Below are positions 14,655-22,351 of a DNA stretch of 23,762 nucleotides, piece after piece. Position numbers and translations under genes: made by a program. The DNA comes from AWTP1-13 sp039808585 (lineage in GTDB: Bacteria; Pseudomonadota; Alphaproteobacteria; Rhizobiales; Hyphomicrobiaceae), in the NCBI GenBank assembly GCA_039808585.1, contig JBDHTJ010000070.1:1-23762 (forward strand). The letters are read 5' to 3'. Below the pieces are notes generated by a model. It was not told the DNA's origin and did not search any database. It saw nothing but the letters and a program-made list of their open reading frames with translations. Position 1 is the stretch's first letter. Each line of letters opens with the position of its first letter.

Positions 14655-15641
14655 TTAGCTTCGCTTGCGCGCGCGCGGCAATACTTCAGGGTTGAACACG
14701 TGGCTTGGCGGCAGCCTGCCGTCCACCTCGTCCAGCACGTTCTGCGCCACGGCCTTGGCCATGCGTACCATGGTCTCGCCCGTGCTGGTGGCCGAGTGCG
14801 GCGTGAGGATGATGCGCTCGCACGAAAGCAGCGGGTCGTCGGGCTTCGGCGGCTCGTCCACCTGCACGTCCAGGCCCGCGCCCATGATCAGTCGGCTGTT
14901 CACGGCTTCGAGCAGCGCCGCCTCGTCCACGATGCCGCCGCGCGCGCAATTGATGAGGTAGGCCGAAGGCTTCATCATCGCCAGTTCGCGGGCGCCGATG
15001 AGGTTGCGCGTGTCGTCTTGCAGCGGCACGTGAACCGTGACGAAATCGGCGCGCGGGATGGCTGCGCGGAAGTCGGTCACGGGCTCGGCGCCCATCGCCT
15101 GGATCTGCGCCGGCGTGTAGGCCGGGTCGACGCCCAGGCACTTGAGCCCGAGCGCGTTGCAGGCCTTCACCAGCCGCGAGCCGATCCGGCCGAGCCCGAT
15201 GATGAGGATGGTGCGGCCCGCCACGTCCTGCGCATCGAGCTTCATCTTGCGCATGTAGTCGCCCTCGCGCACGGCGCGGTCGAACTCGGTGACGCGCTTG
15301 GCGAGTGCGAAGATCAGCGCAATCGTGTGCTCCACCACCGAAGGTGCATTGGCCTCGCCGACCGTGGCAACGACAACGCCATTGTCGGTGGCGGCCGTGA
15401 CATCGATGTTGTCGCAGCCAACGCCGTGCCGCGAAATGAGCCTGAGGCTCGGCGCCTTCTCGATAAGGTCGCGCGGGATCTTCGTGAGGCGCACCACGAT
15501 GGCTTCCGCCGAGGGCAGGAAGTTGCCCCAGGTCGCGTAGTCGGTGCTCTCGGGCACGATGATCTCGAGATCGGGCCGCGCGTGGAGGATCTTCATGCCC
15601 TCCGGATGCAGTTGCTGGATGCAGATGACCTTGCGGCGCAC
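14655..15641 (-). CDS. D-isomer-specific 2-hydroxyacid dehydrogenase
   Basis: This 328-residue cytosolic NAD-dependent enzyme interconverts a D-2-hydroxy acid and its 2-oxo acid. The Rossmann motif GLGRIG is at 149-154, followed by Asp172, which favours NAD over NADP. The catalytic residues are Arg234 (CARGG), Glu263 (VDEPP) and His282 (LTPHSA). The N-terminal substrate domain contains SRHGVGCDNID (70-80), typical of the phosphoglycerate/hydroxypyruvate group. Translation starts at GTG 15641 with AAGGGG 6 bases upstream. That ribosome site lies in the 16-base gap after the RraA-like gene, which supports an operon. Phosphoglycerate dehydrogenase is less likely because the long regulatory C-terminus is absent. 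Substrate is not known. Confidence 0.92.
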   Translation of the reverse strand: MRRKVICIQQLHPEGMKILHARPDLEIIVPESTDYATWGNFLPSAEAIVVRLTKIPRDLIEKAPSLRLISRHGVGCDNIDVTAATDNGVVVATVGEANAPSVVEHTIALIFALAKRVTEFDRAVREGDYMRKMKLDAQDVAGRTILIIGLGRIGSRLVKACNALGLKCLGVDPAYTPAQIQAMGAEPVTDFRAAIPRADFVTVHVPLQDDTRNLIGARELAMMKPSAYLINCARGGIVDEAALLEAVNSRLIMGAGLDVQVDEPPKPDDPLLSCERIILTPHSATSTGETMVRMAKAVAQNVLDEVDGRLPPSHVFNPEVLPRARKRS

Positions 15642-15657
15642 AGGCGGCCCCTTTGGA

Positions 15658-16356
15658 TCAGTGGATCTCGTCCTGCTTGGCCAGCGCCACCTTCAGCTTC
15701 TCGATGTTGAAGCCGGGCGCGCGCGCCATATCCAGGATGACGGCTTCCTTGCGCGCCAGGAGATCGCAGGCAGCCGGGATCTTGGGGGCAAGAGCCGCCG
15801 GGATCGTCACCGCGCCATGCCGGTCGGCGTGCACGAGGTCACCCGATTTCACGACCATGCCCGCAACGCGCACCTGGCGGCCGAAGTCGGCCAGGTGCAC
15901 GTGGGCGTGGCTCGGCATGATGGAGCCGCACAGCGCCTGGAAGCCGGGCGCCCACTGGTCGATGTCGCGGATGGAGCCGTCGGTTACGACACCCAGAAGC
16001 CCCAAACCCTTGTGCACCGCGCTCATCACCTCGCCCCAGAAAGCGCCGAAACCCGTATCGTGGCCGTCGAGGTCCTGGATGCACATGATTCCGGGGGCGG
16101 GGTTGCTCGCCACGTACTCGTAGTAGGCGATGCGCTGGTCACGCGCCTTCTTGGGATCGTACTCGTTGATGTGGGTGGAGCGGATCGAGGCCGTCTTCGC
16201 GAAGCCCACGATGGGCGGCAGGTTGGGGAAGGGGCAGATCAGCGGCCGCACTGTGAAGCCCGTGAGGCGGCGCGCGGGATCGACGATCTCGAGTGCGTTG
16301 CAGATTGTCGGCGTGTCGTAGCTCTTCAGCTTCTCGAGCAATTGCGCATCGATCAC
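15658..16356 (-). CDS. RraA-like class II aldolase / oxo-acid decarboxylase
   Basis: This 232-residue protein of the RraA / dimethylmenaquinone-methyltransferase-like family includes 4-hydroxy-4-methyl-2-oxoglutarate (HMG) aldolases and oxaloacetate decarboxylases. Conserved features are FWGEVMSA (106-113), TDGSIRD (125-131) with Arg130 and metal-binding Asp131, and GDLVHADRHGAV (172-183). It is longer than true RNase-E regulator RraA (about 160 residues), fitting the aldolase group. Start is GTG 16356 with GGGAG 8 bases upstream. An ATG inside the leader is out of frame and meets a stop after three codons. It is the second gene of the hydroxyacid cluster. Expected chemistry is pyruvate-forming cleavage or decarboxylation of a 2-oxo acid. 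The exact substrate is unknown. Confidence 0.88.
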   Translation of the reverse strand: MIDAQLLEKLKSYDTPTICNALEIVDPARRLTGFTVRPLICPFPNLPPIVGFAKTASIRSTHINEYDPKKARDQRIAYYEYVASNPAPGIMCIQDLDGHDTGFGAFWGEVMSAVHKGLGLLGVVTDGSIRDIDQWAPGFQALCGSIMPSHAHVHLADFGRQVRVAGMVVKSGDLVHADRHGAVTIPAALAPKIPAACDLLARKEAVILDMARAPGFNIEKLKVALAKQDEIH

Positions 16357-16429
16357 GGTAACATCTCCCTCGTATTGACCTTGCCGCTACGGGCGAAAAC
16401 GAATTCCTGAGCCAATGAACTTCCGGGCC

Positions 16430-17518
16430 CTAGACGGCGCCGGCCTGCTGAATGCGCCGCTCGTCGACGCCCGTCTCGCGCGCGGCTTCCACGATTGCGG
16501 CCCATGTGTCGTCGGAAAGCGGCACGCCCTTGGCAAGGCGCTCGGCGCGCGTGCGCTCCTCGGGCTCGCCCGGGATCAGCACCTCGCCGTCCTTGGCGGC
16601 GGGCGTGGCACTTTTGAAGTAGTCGATGTAGCGGGTCATGTCGGCGGGGAAGAAGCTCCCCGGATCGACCACCTTCGGGTCGATGTAGAACGACAGCATG
16701 CCGTTTCCGAAGGGACGCCCCTCGCCCGTGGCGCTCATGCCGGTGAGCGATCCGCCCAGGATCTCGCACAGGAAGGCTAAGCCTGAGCCCTTGTGCTCGC
16801 CAAAGGCGCGGATGGCACCCTTGCCCTTGGAGTGGTCGCGACGCCCCGTCGGCGTGTAGTCGCCGTAGAGCATGTGCGGGTCGGTGCCCATGGTGCCGTC
16901 GATCGAGATCAAGGCGTTTTCGGGCAGCTTCTTGCCGCCGAAGCTTGCCACCAGCACCTTGCCCTCGGCGACGACGCTGGTCGCGAAATCGAGCACGATC
17001 GGGCTCTTGCCCTGGCGCGGCACGCCGGCGCAGAACGGCGCGGTGGACAGGCGCCGCTCCGTGCCACCGTAGGGCGCCACCAGCACGCTGCCCGAGGCGT
17101 TCACAAAATGCACCGAGACGAGCCCCTCGGCCGCAGCCATCTCCGCCCAATCGCCGACGCGGCCGATATGCCCGGCATTGCGCAGCGCCACCATCGAGAG
17201 GCCGTTCTTCTTGCACTTGTCGATGCCGATCTGCACGGCCTGCGGCGCCACCGTCTGGCCGAAGCCGTGCAAGCCGTCGACCACGGCGAGCACCGGTGTT
17301 TCAGTGAGGACTTTGACCGTCTGGTCGGCCTTGACCGCGCCTTCCTTTTTCCAGGAGAGATAGCGCGGCACGCGAACGACGCCGTGGCTGTCGTGACCAG
17401 TCAGGTTCGCGGAAACGAGATATTTGCCGATGCGCCCCGCCTCGGCGGCCGAACAGCCGGCCTTCGCAAAAATATCGCTCACGAGAGCCGTCAGTGCATC
17501 CGCCTTGATCGTCACCAT
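16430..17518 (-). CDS. Ldh_2 family (malate/L-lactate/ureidoglycolate type) NAD(P) oxidoreductase
   Basis: This 362-residue enzyme belongs to the Ldh_2 family, a fold unrelated to classical lactate and malate dehydrogenases. Members oxidise L-2-hydroxy acids or reduce 2-oxo and imino acids with NAD(P). Family motifs are seen: LTGHDSHGVVRVPRY (39-53), RNAGHIGRVG (113-122) with conserved His117, and EHKGSGLAFLCEILGG towards the C-terminus. Length is typical. ATG 17518 begins at the family start. GAGG lies about 11 bases upstream, and the next codon is GTG. It is the first gene of the four-gene run, 73 bases before the RraA-like gene. Possible substrates include malate, sulfolactate, ureidoglycolate and cyclic imino acids; the sequence does not decide. 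Confidence 0.9.
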   Translation of the reverse strand: MVTIKADALTALVSDIFAKAGCSAAEAGRIGKYLVSANLTGHDSHGVVRVPRYLSWKKEGAVKADQTVKVLTETPVLAVVDGLHGFGQTVAPQAVQIGIDKCKKNGLSMVALRNAGHIGRVGDWAEMAAAEGLVSVHFVNASGSVLVAPYGGTERRLSTAPFCAGVPRQGKSPIVLDFATSVVAEGKVLVASFGGKKLPENALISIDGTMGTDPHMLYGDYTPTGRRDHSKGKGAIRAFGEHKGSGLAFLCEILGGSLTGMSATGEGRPFGNGMLSFYIDPKVVDPGSFFPADMTRYIDYFKSATPAAKDGEVLIPGEPEERTRAERLAKGVPLSDDTWAAIVEAARETGVDERRIQQAGAV

Positions 17519-17695
17519 TCCCGGTCGTTCCTCTCCTGCATCCCCTTGAGACGGGGTTTTCCGGCACCTTAATGCAGCCTCGGCCGCAAGTCATGCGTGC
17601 GGGAGATGGGCTGTGTTGCCTGAAATGGCGGGAATGGCAGGGCCGGCAGAGCGACTGCGACAGAATAATCGCCTGCGAGCAAGCCACTGTGCCGC

Positions 17696-18145
17696 TCAAT
17701 CCACCATGATGTCTTCGTTCCACAATTCCGGCTTCTCCCGTATGAAGCGGGCCATCAGCGCGATGCAATCGGGATCGTCGGCGATGATCACGTCCACGCC
17801 CCGCTCGCGCAGCAGCTCGGGATTGCCCGGAAAATTCACGGCCTCCCCCACCACCACGCGCGGAATGCCGAACTGCAGAATGGTGCCGGTGCACATCATG
17901 CACGGGGACAGAGAGGTGTAGAGCGTCATCCGGCGATAGGATTTCTGTCGGCCCGCCTTGCGCAGGCAGTCCATCTCTCCGTGCGCGATCGGATCGCCCT
18001 GCTGGACGCGCTGGTTGCGGCCGCGGGCAACGAGCCGGTCTCCCTCCGCCAGCACGCTGCCGATGGGGCAGCCGCCTTCCGCGAAGCCCGCTGCCGCCTC
18101 CTCGTAAGCCATGCGCAGGAACTTGCGGTCGGTTTCGGAAAGCAT
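17696..18145 (-). CDS. Cytosine deaminase of the yeast Fcy1 type
   Basis: This 149-residue zinc-dependent deaminase of the cytidine-deaminase superfamily is predicted to convert cytosine to uracil in pyrimidine salvage. Zinc and catalytic residues are His55 and Glu57 (HGE), Cys82 and Cys85 (PCMMC). Similarity to yeast Fcy1 runs the full length. Stretches such as YEEAAAGFAEGG, TLYTSLSPCMMCTG and GIPRVVVGE are near matches. Residues that hold cytosine in Fcy1 (Asn51, Phe114, Trp152, Asp155) correspond to Asn44, Phe105, Trp142 and Asp145. ATG 18145 is preferred because GAGGA lies 8 bases upstream. ATG 18160 has no ribosome site. It follows the isobutyryl-CoA dehydrogenase gene by 22 bases. Guanine or other base deamination is less likely. 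Confidence 0.87.
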   Translation of the reverse strand: MLSETDRKFLRMAYEEAAAGFAEGGCPIGSVLAEGDRLVARGRNQRVQQGDPIAHGEMDCLRKAGRQKSYRRMTLYTSLSPCMMCTGTILQFGIPRVVVGEAVNFPGNPELLRERGVDVIIADDPDCIALMARFIREKPELWNEDIMVD

Positions 18146-18167
18146 GGCGTCTGTCCTCATATTGGCG

Positions 18168-19310
18168 TCAGCGCGTGCCGAGAAGCTTGCGCGAGATGAC
18201 GACGCGCATGATCTCGTTGGTGCCTTCCAGGATCTGGTGCACGCGCAGATCGCGCACCAGCTTTTCCATGCCGTAGTCCTTCAGATAGCCATAGCCGCCG
18301 TGCATCTGCAGCGCCTCGTTCACGACGTTGAAGCCGAGGTCGGTGGCGATGCGCTTGCCCATGGCGGAAAACATGGAGGCTTGCGGGTCTCCCCGATCCA
18401 GCGCATCGGCCGCGCGGTAGATCATCAGCCGGGCCGCTTCCAGCTCCGTCGCCATGTCGGCGATCTTGAACTGCAGGGCCTGGAAGTCGGCGATGGGGCG
18501 GCCGAAGGCACTGCGCTCGAACATGTAGCCGCGGGCCTTGTCGACGGCGGCCCAGGCCGCACCCAGCGAGCAGGCGCCGATGTTGATGCGGCCGCCATCG
18601 AGGCCGCTCATGGCGAACTTGAAGCCGTGGCCCTCCGCGCCGATCCGGTTTGCCACCGGCACCTTGCAGTTGTCGAGGATCACCTGGCGCGTGGGTTGTG
18701 CGTTCCAGCCCATCTTCTTCTCGTTGGCCCCGAAAGAGAGGCCCGGCGTGCCCTTCATGATGGCGAAGGCCGAAACGCCGTTGGCACCCTCGCCGCCCGT
18801 GCGCGCGAAAAGGAAGTAGAAGTCCGTATCGCCGGCGCCGGAGATGAACTGCTTGGTGCCGTTGAGCACGTAATGGTCGCCCTCCCGACGTGCGGTGGTC
18901 TTCAGGGCCGCGGCGTCCGAGCCGGCGCCGGGTTCGGTCAGGCAATAGCTCGCCAGCCAGTGCATCGTGGCGAGCTTGGGCATCCACTCGGCGATCTGCT
19001 CGGGCGAGGCGTACTTCCCCACCATCCACGCCACCATGTTGTGGATCGAGATGTAGGCCGAGATGGCCGGGCAGCCGTAGGCCAGCGCTTCCATGATCAG
19101 CGCCCCGTCGAGCCGCGACAGGCCCGAGCCGCCGCTTTCGGCGGGCACGTAGATAGATGCCATGCCAAGCGCCGCCGTCTCGCGGATCACGTCCACGGGA
19201 AAGTGGCACTTCTCGTCCCATTCGGCGGCATGCGGCGCGATGCGCTCGCGCGCAAAGTTGAGCGCGGTTTCCTGGATCGCCGACTGTTCTTCCGTCAGTG
19301 CGAAATGCAT
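18168..19310 (-). CDS. Isobutyryl-CoA dehydrogenase (ACAD8-like)
   Basis: This 380-residue flavoprotein oxidises isobutyryl-CoA to methacrylyl-CoA in valine catabolism and hands electrons to ETF. Similarity to human ACAD8 is unusually close. Shared stretches include GGSGLSRLD, AYISIHNM, ASYCLTEPGAGSDAA, KKMGWNAQPTR, GGRINI and LQMHGGYGYLKDY. The catalytic base is Glu362 in QILEGTNE. ATG 19310 gives the typical MHFALTEEQ start with GGGGAGG just upstream, though the spacing is a short 3 bases. ATG 19322 adds four residues and has no ribosome site. It is third in a run on this strand, 33 bases after the MFS gene and 22 before the cytosine deaminase gene. Confidence 0.92.
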   Translation of the reverse strand: MHFALTEEQSAIQETALNFARERIAPHAAEWDEKCHFPVDVIRETAALGMASIYVPAESGGSGLSRLDGALIMEALAYGCPAISAYISIHNMVAWMVGKYASPEQIAEWMPKLATMHWLASYCLTEPGAGSDAAALKTTARREGDHYVLNGTKQFISGAGDTDFYFLFARTGGEGANGVSAFAIMKGTPGLSFGANEKKMGWNAQPTRQVILDNCKVPVANRIGAEGHGFKFAMSGLDGGRINIGACSLGAAWAAVDKARGYMFERSAFGRPIADFQALQFKIADMATELEAARLMIYRAADALDRGDPQASMFSAMGKRIATDLGFNVVNEALQMHGGYGYLKDYGMEKLVRDLRVHQILEGTNEIMRVVISRKLLGTR

Positions 19311-19328
19311 GGGCCTCCCCATTCGTTG

Positions 19329-19360
19329 TGCAGCGGGCCATTGTTATGCAGCGGGCATTG
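19329..19360. repeat. Short tandem duplication at the end of the MFS gene
   Basis: TGCAGCGGGCCATTG (19329-19343) and TGCAGCGGGCATTG (19347-19360) are near-identical direct repeats that differ by one extra C. The second encodes the last residues of the MFS protein; the first lies just past its stop. This looks like a local slippage or duplication event in the 33-base gap before the isobutyryl-CoA dehydrogenase gene. Confidence 0.6.
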
Positions 19361-20528
19361 CGTGCCTGTTCGCCAGAGAAAATGCCAGCAGCGCGGCCAC
19401 AACCAGCGCTGCGGCAGCAATCAGGGACGGCAACACGAAACTGCCAGTCATGTCGTAGCCATAGCCTGCCGCGACCGGCCCTGCAATTTGCCCCGTGCCG
19501 AAGGCGCTGGTGGCAATCGCAATCCAGCGGTCCGCCTCGGCGGGGGCAAACTCGCGCACGCCGATCAGTCCCAGGCTGGTGACGCCCATGAAGGTCGCAC
19601 CGAGAAGGCACGACGCGGCGGCCAAGGCCCATATGGCGGGAGACAGCACGCTCGCCACTACCCCGACCGCCAGGCTCAGGCAGGCCAGCGCAAAGGCCGT
19701 GGGCGTGCCGAGCCTGCGGCCCACCTTCACCCAGGCCCAGACGGACGGCGTCGCCACCACCCCGATGACGAGCCAGAACAGCGGCTCCAGCGGGCGGGCC
19801 TCGGCCGAGGCGCGGACGATCGCCACGATGAACGTGGTCGTGATGATGTAGCCGAAGCCGAACAGGCCATAGGCCAGGGACAGCCGCCTGACGGCACTTC
19901 GATTGCTTTTCTCGGCGGCCGCCGCGCCGCTGTCAGTAGAGGCCCGAGGCTCAGAGGTGCCCTCCGGCACGAGCCACGCCACGAGGCCCACGTTAGCGAC
20001 CGATACGAGTCCGCTCCACAGCCACATGGCGCGCCAGTCGCTTCCGGCAGCGGCGAGCCCCCAGGTGAGCAAGGCCGAGACCACGATGCCGATACCCACG
20101 CCAGCAAAGTGTATCGAGGAAAGTTGCGGGGCCCCCGCGGCGCTCAGGCGCTGCAGCACGAGTGCGGAAGACAGCACGAGCACGTAAGCGCTGGCGATGC
20201 CCCCCACAAAGCGCAGCAGCATGAGAAGCGGCGTCTGCGAGGCGAGCGCCATCCCGGCCGTCGTCACCCCGCTCAGCACGAGAAAAAGCAGCAGCGCGCG
20301 GCGGGGCTTCGCCTTGCCCCAGGGCAGCGTGGCGCCCAGGGCCCCGAGAAGGTAGCCCACGAAGTTTGCCGATGCGATGAGGCCAGCCGCGCTCTTGGAG
20401 AGGCCCAAGGCCTCCACCATCGGCGGCAGGATCGGCGTATAGATGAAGCGTCCGATGCCGATCGCCGCCGCCATGGCAGTCATGCCGCCCAGGGCAAGCG
20501 GCAGCGCGTCGATCTTGGCTGCCTTCAT
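19344..20528 (-). CDS. MFS transporter, YbfB/YjiJ family
   Basis: This 394-residue inner-membrane transporter has about twelve hydrophobic segments. The start, with IGIGRFIYTPILPPM (23-37), is characteristic of the YbfB/YjiJ group of the major facilitator superfamily. A polar Ser/Ala-rich loop (about 200-220) separates the two six-helix halves. Cargo is unknown for this group. ATG 20528 overlaps the glutathione S-transferase stop by four bases (ATGA), indicating coupled translation. In-frame sequence continuing upstream to 21152 is the out-of-frame shadow of that gene. The short tandem duplication around the stop affects only the tail. Confidence 0.9.
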   Translation of the reverse strand: MKAAKIDALPLALGGMTAMAAAIGIGRFIYTPILPPMVEALGLSKSAAGLIASANFVGYLLGALGATLPWGKAKPRRALLLFLVLSGVTTAGMALASQTPLLMLLRFVGGIASAYVLVLSSALVLQRLSAAGAPQLSSIHFAGVGIGIVVSALLTWGLAAAGSDWRAMWLWSGLVSVANVGLVAWLVPEGTSEPRASTDSGAAAAEKSNRSAVRRLSLAYGLFGFGYIITTTFIVAIVRASAEARPLEPLFWLVIGVVATPSVWAWVKVGRRLGTPTAFALACLSLAVGVVASVLSPAIWALAAASCLLGATFMGVTSLGLIGVREFAPAEADRWIAIATSAFGTGQIAGPVAAGYGYDMTGSFVLPSLIAAAALVVAALLAFSLANRHAMPAA

Positions 20529-21181
20529 CTGAAAGGCTTGATCCGCTGCCCCGGCATCATGTCGTAGGGGTCTTTCCAGCCGGGCAGCGCCCTCAGCCGT
20601 TCCGTCCAGCGGTGAATGTTGGGATGGCTTTGGGCGAAGTCGTAGCCCGTCTCCTCCTTCGGATAGAACAGATATCCCGCGAGCGAGAAGTCGGCGATGC
20701 TGAGTTGATCGCCCAGCAGGAAGGAGCGGGTCGCCAGGTGCTGCTCGACGATGCCGGCGGCGCCGTCGAAGCGGCCTTTCAGGAATGCCAAGACGGCCGG
20801 ATCGGGCTCCTTCGGCATGAATGCCTTCAAGAAGCGGTAGGAGGCGAGGCTCGCCGTGAACTTGTGATTGTCGAAGAGGATCCAGCGCAGGGCCTCGAAG
20901 CGCTCGTCCTCGCTGCGCGCAGCGAACTTGCCTGTCTTCTCGGCGAGCCAGGTGAGGATGGCGCCCGATTGTGTCAGCCGTTTTCCGCCGATCTCGAGAA
21001 CAGGCGCCTCGCCCATTTGGTTGACGCTGGCGCGCCAGGCAGGATCCCGTGTGGCGCCGTTCATGAAGTCGACGAACACCGGCTCCCATGGCAGTCCGGC
21101 AAAGTTCAAGTACAGGGCCACCTTGTAGGCGTTCCCGGACTGGGAAAAGCAATGCAACTTATAGGGCCCGGCATCGGACAT
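20525..21181 (-). CDS. Glutathione S-transferase family protein
   Basis: This 218-residue protein has two domains. The thioredoxin-like N-terminal half has KLHCFSQSGNAYKV (8-21), with a candidate catalytic Ser at 13 or 15. GEAPVLE (57-63) carries the cis-proline, and TQSGAILTWLAEK (70-82) holds the Gln-Ser pair that binds the glutamyl end of glutathione. The all-helical second half has GDQLSIADFSLAGYLFYP. It is probably a cytosolic enzyme conjugating or isomerising an electrophile with glutathione. GGAG lies 7 bases upstream of ATG 21181. It is the first gene of the run to the cytosine deaminase and is divergent from the DUF3574 gene. Methacrylyl-CoA made by the downstream dehydrogenase is a reactive electrophile, so a protective link is possible but unproven. 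Confidence 0.9.
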   Translation of the reverse strand: MSDAGPYKLHCFSQSGNAYKVALYLNFAGLPWEPVFVDFMNGATRDPAWRASVNQMGEAPVLEIGGKRLTQSGAILTWLAEKTGKFAARSEDERFEALRWILFDNHKFTASLASYRFLKAFMPKEPDPAVLAFLKGRFDGAAGIVEQHLATRSFLLGDQLSIADFSLAGYLFYPKEETGYDFAQSHPNIHRWTERLRALPGWKDPYDMMPGQRIKPFR

Positions 21182-21315
21182 CGTCTTGCTCCAATGGGCA
21201 AATCATGTGTTGCAGCATCACGGCGGGAGTTGAATTCGCTGCTATGCTCCCCAGGGTAGGTCGCCCATTTCCTAGCATGGCGGCGACCACATGTGCAGCA
21301 AGCTGATTGAGTGGG

Positions 21316-21750
21316 ATGCGCTCCAGAGCCGTCATCGTCGCCTTCATCGTCGCCGGCTTCGTCGGCGGGGCCTTACTCATGTACCGCCTGATGTACTTGG
21401 AGGGTTTCGTCGGCTGCCGCGCGGGCGCCACGACACTGGCGCGTCTCGAGCTTTACTTCGGCACCGGCAAGAAGGACGGCAGCGAAGTTTCAGAAGCCGA
21501 ATGGCGCGAGTTCCTGGACACGGTCGTCACGCCCCGCTTCCCCGATGGCCTCACGGTGCTTTCGGGCTATGGCCAATGGCACACGGATGAGGGCAAGCCT
21601 GATCGCGAGAACGCGCGCGTGGTCGTGATCTGGTACGAGCGCTCGCAACAGGGCGAGGACAAGATCGAGGCGATCCGTGATGCCTATCGCCGCCGCTTCG
21701 AGCAGGAAAGCGTGATGCGGGTGGATGGCACCTCCTGCGTCTCTTTCTGA
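21316..21750 (+). CDS. DUF3574 protein with an N-terminal membrane or signal segment
   Basis: This 144-residue protein has a hydrophobic segment at about 5-26 and then a DUF3574 domain. The domain is recognisable from LELYFGT (44-50), SEAEWREFLDTVVTPRFPDGLTVL (59-82; Phe75-Pro-Asp-Gly-Leu-Thr80 is the clearest part), GQWHT and RVVVIWY (101-107). The protein is probably exported or membrane-anchored. Cys34 in FVGC could be a lipid site, but its context is a poor lipobox, so this is uncertain. ATG 21316 is preferred over the in-frame TTG at 21307, although neither has a good ribosome site. The domain's function is unknown. It is divergent from the glutathione S-transferase gene by 134 bases. 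Confidence 0.8.
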   Translation: MRSRAVIVAFIVAGFVGGALLMYRLMYLEGFVGCRAGATTLARLELYFGTGKKDGSEVSEAEWREFLDTVVTPRFPDGLTVLSGYGQWHTDEGKPDRENARVVVIWYERSQQGEDKIEAIRDAYRRRFEQESVMRVDGTSCVSF

Positions 21751-21839
21751 GAACTCGTCGTCCGCGCCCGCCTTCCGCCATGGCAGCGCCGCAGTTGCGG
21801 CATTCCCTTCCATGGCTCTGTAATCCAAGGAGGGGAAAC

Positions 21840-22265
21840 ATGAAGCGCGCAGTGCTATCGGCCGCCATGATCGGTCTGGGCTTGATGTCGATGTCCGTGT
21901 CGGCCGTCGCACAAAAGGCAGAGGACGCCTTCGGCGTGTGGATCAACCCCGACAACGGTTCCAACATCGAGATGTACAAGTGCGGCGACCTCTTGTGCGC
22001 CAAGATCCTCAAGGTGAAGGACGGCCAGAAGACCGACGACAAGAATCCCGATGCCAGCTTGCGCAGCCGTCCCATCGAGGGCCTCGTGATTATGACGGAC
22101 GGCAAGAAGTCGGGGGACAACAAGTGGCAGGGTTCGCTCTACAATCGTGAGAACGGCAAGACCTACTCGGGCACCGTCACGGTGAAGAGCAAGGAGGCCT
22201 TGGACCTGTCGGGCTGCGTCGCCGCCATCCTGTGCCGCACCGTTACCTGGACACGCGCGAAATAA
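21840..22265 (+). CDS. Exported DUF2147 family protein
   Basis: This 141-residue periplasmic protein has a clear signal peptide with cleavage at AVA-Q, after about residue 24. The mature domain begins DAFGVWINPDNGSNIEMYKC, typical of DUF2147, and ends with CRTVTWTR. Four Cys (48, 53, 126, 132) are placed so that two disulfides could close the small beta-rich domain. AAGGAGG (21827-21833) lies 6 bases upstream of ATG 21840, the strongest ribosome site in this part of the window, so it may be well expressed. The in-frame upstream sequence is leader, not coding. It lies 89 bases after the DUF3574 gene. The family's biochemical role is not established. Confidence 0.88.
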   Translation: MKRAVLSAAMIGLGLMSMSVSAVAQKAEDAFGVWINPDNGSNIEMYKCGDLLCAKILKVKDGQKTDDKNPDASLRSRPIEGLVIMTDGKKSGDNKWQGSLYNRENGKTYSGTVTVKSKEALDLSGCVAAILCRTVTWTRAK

Positions 22266-22271
22266 CCGAAG

Positions 22272-22301
22272 GCTGCGAAGCAGCATTTTGCACTTCGCAG
22301 C
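22272..22301 (+). promoter_or_regulatory. Hairpin between the DUF2147 and P450 genes
   Basis: GCTGCGAAG (22272-22280) and CTTCGCAGC (22293-22301) make a perfect 9-bp stem with a 12-base loop, six bases after the DUF2147 stop. No T-run follows. TTGCAC (22288-22293) and TAGCCT (22310-22315), 16 bases apart, could be a weak promoter for the P450. The hairpin would then cover its -35 element. Terminator, mRNA 3' protection and P450 regulation are all possible. Confidence 0.45.
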
Positions 22302-22351
22302 ACTTGCGCTAGCCTCTGAGGAGAGGAAACGCCAAGCCCGAAGAGGCAAGC

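Noticed and set aside
18111..20567. Plus-strand open frame of 818 codons opposite the cytosine deaminase, isobutyryl-CoA dehydrogenase and MFS genes
   Set aside because: It is antisense to three well-supported genes. The product is His/Arg/Gly-rich without any domain, which is typical of mirror frames in GC-rich DNA.
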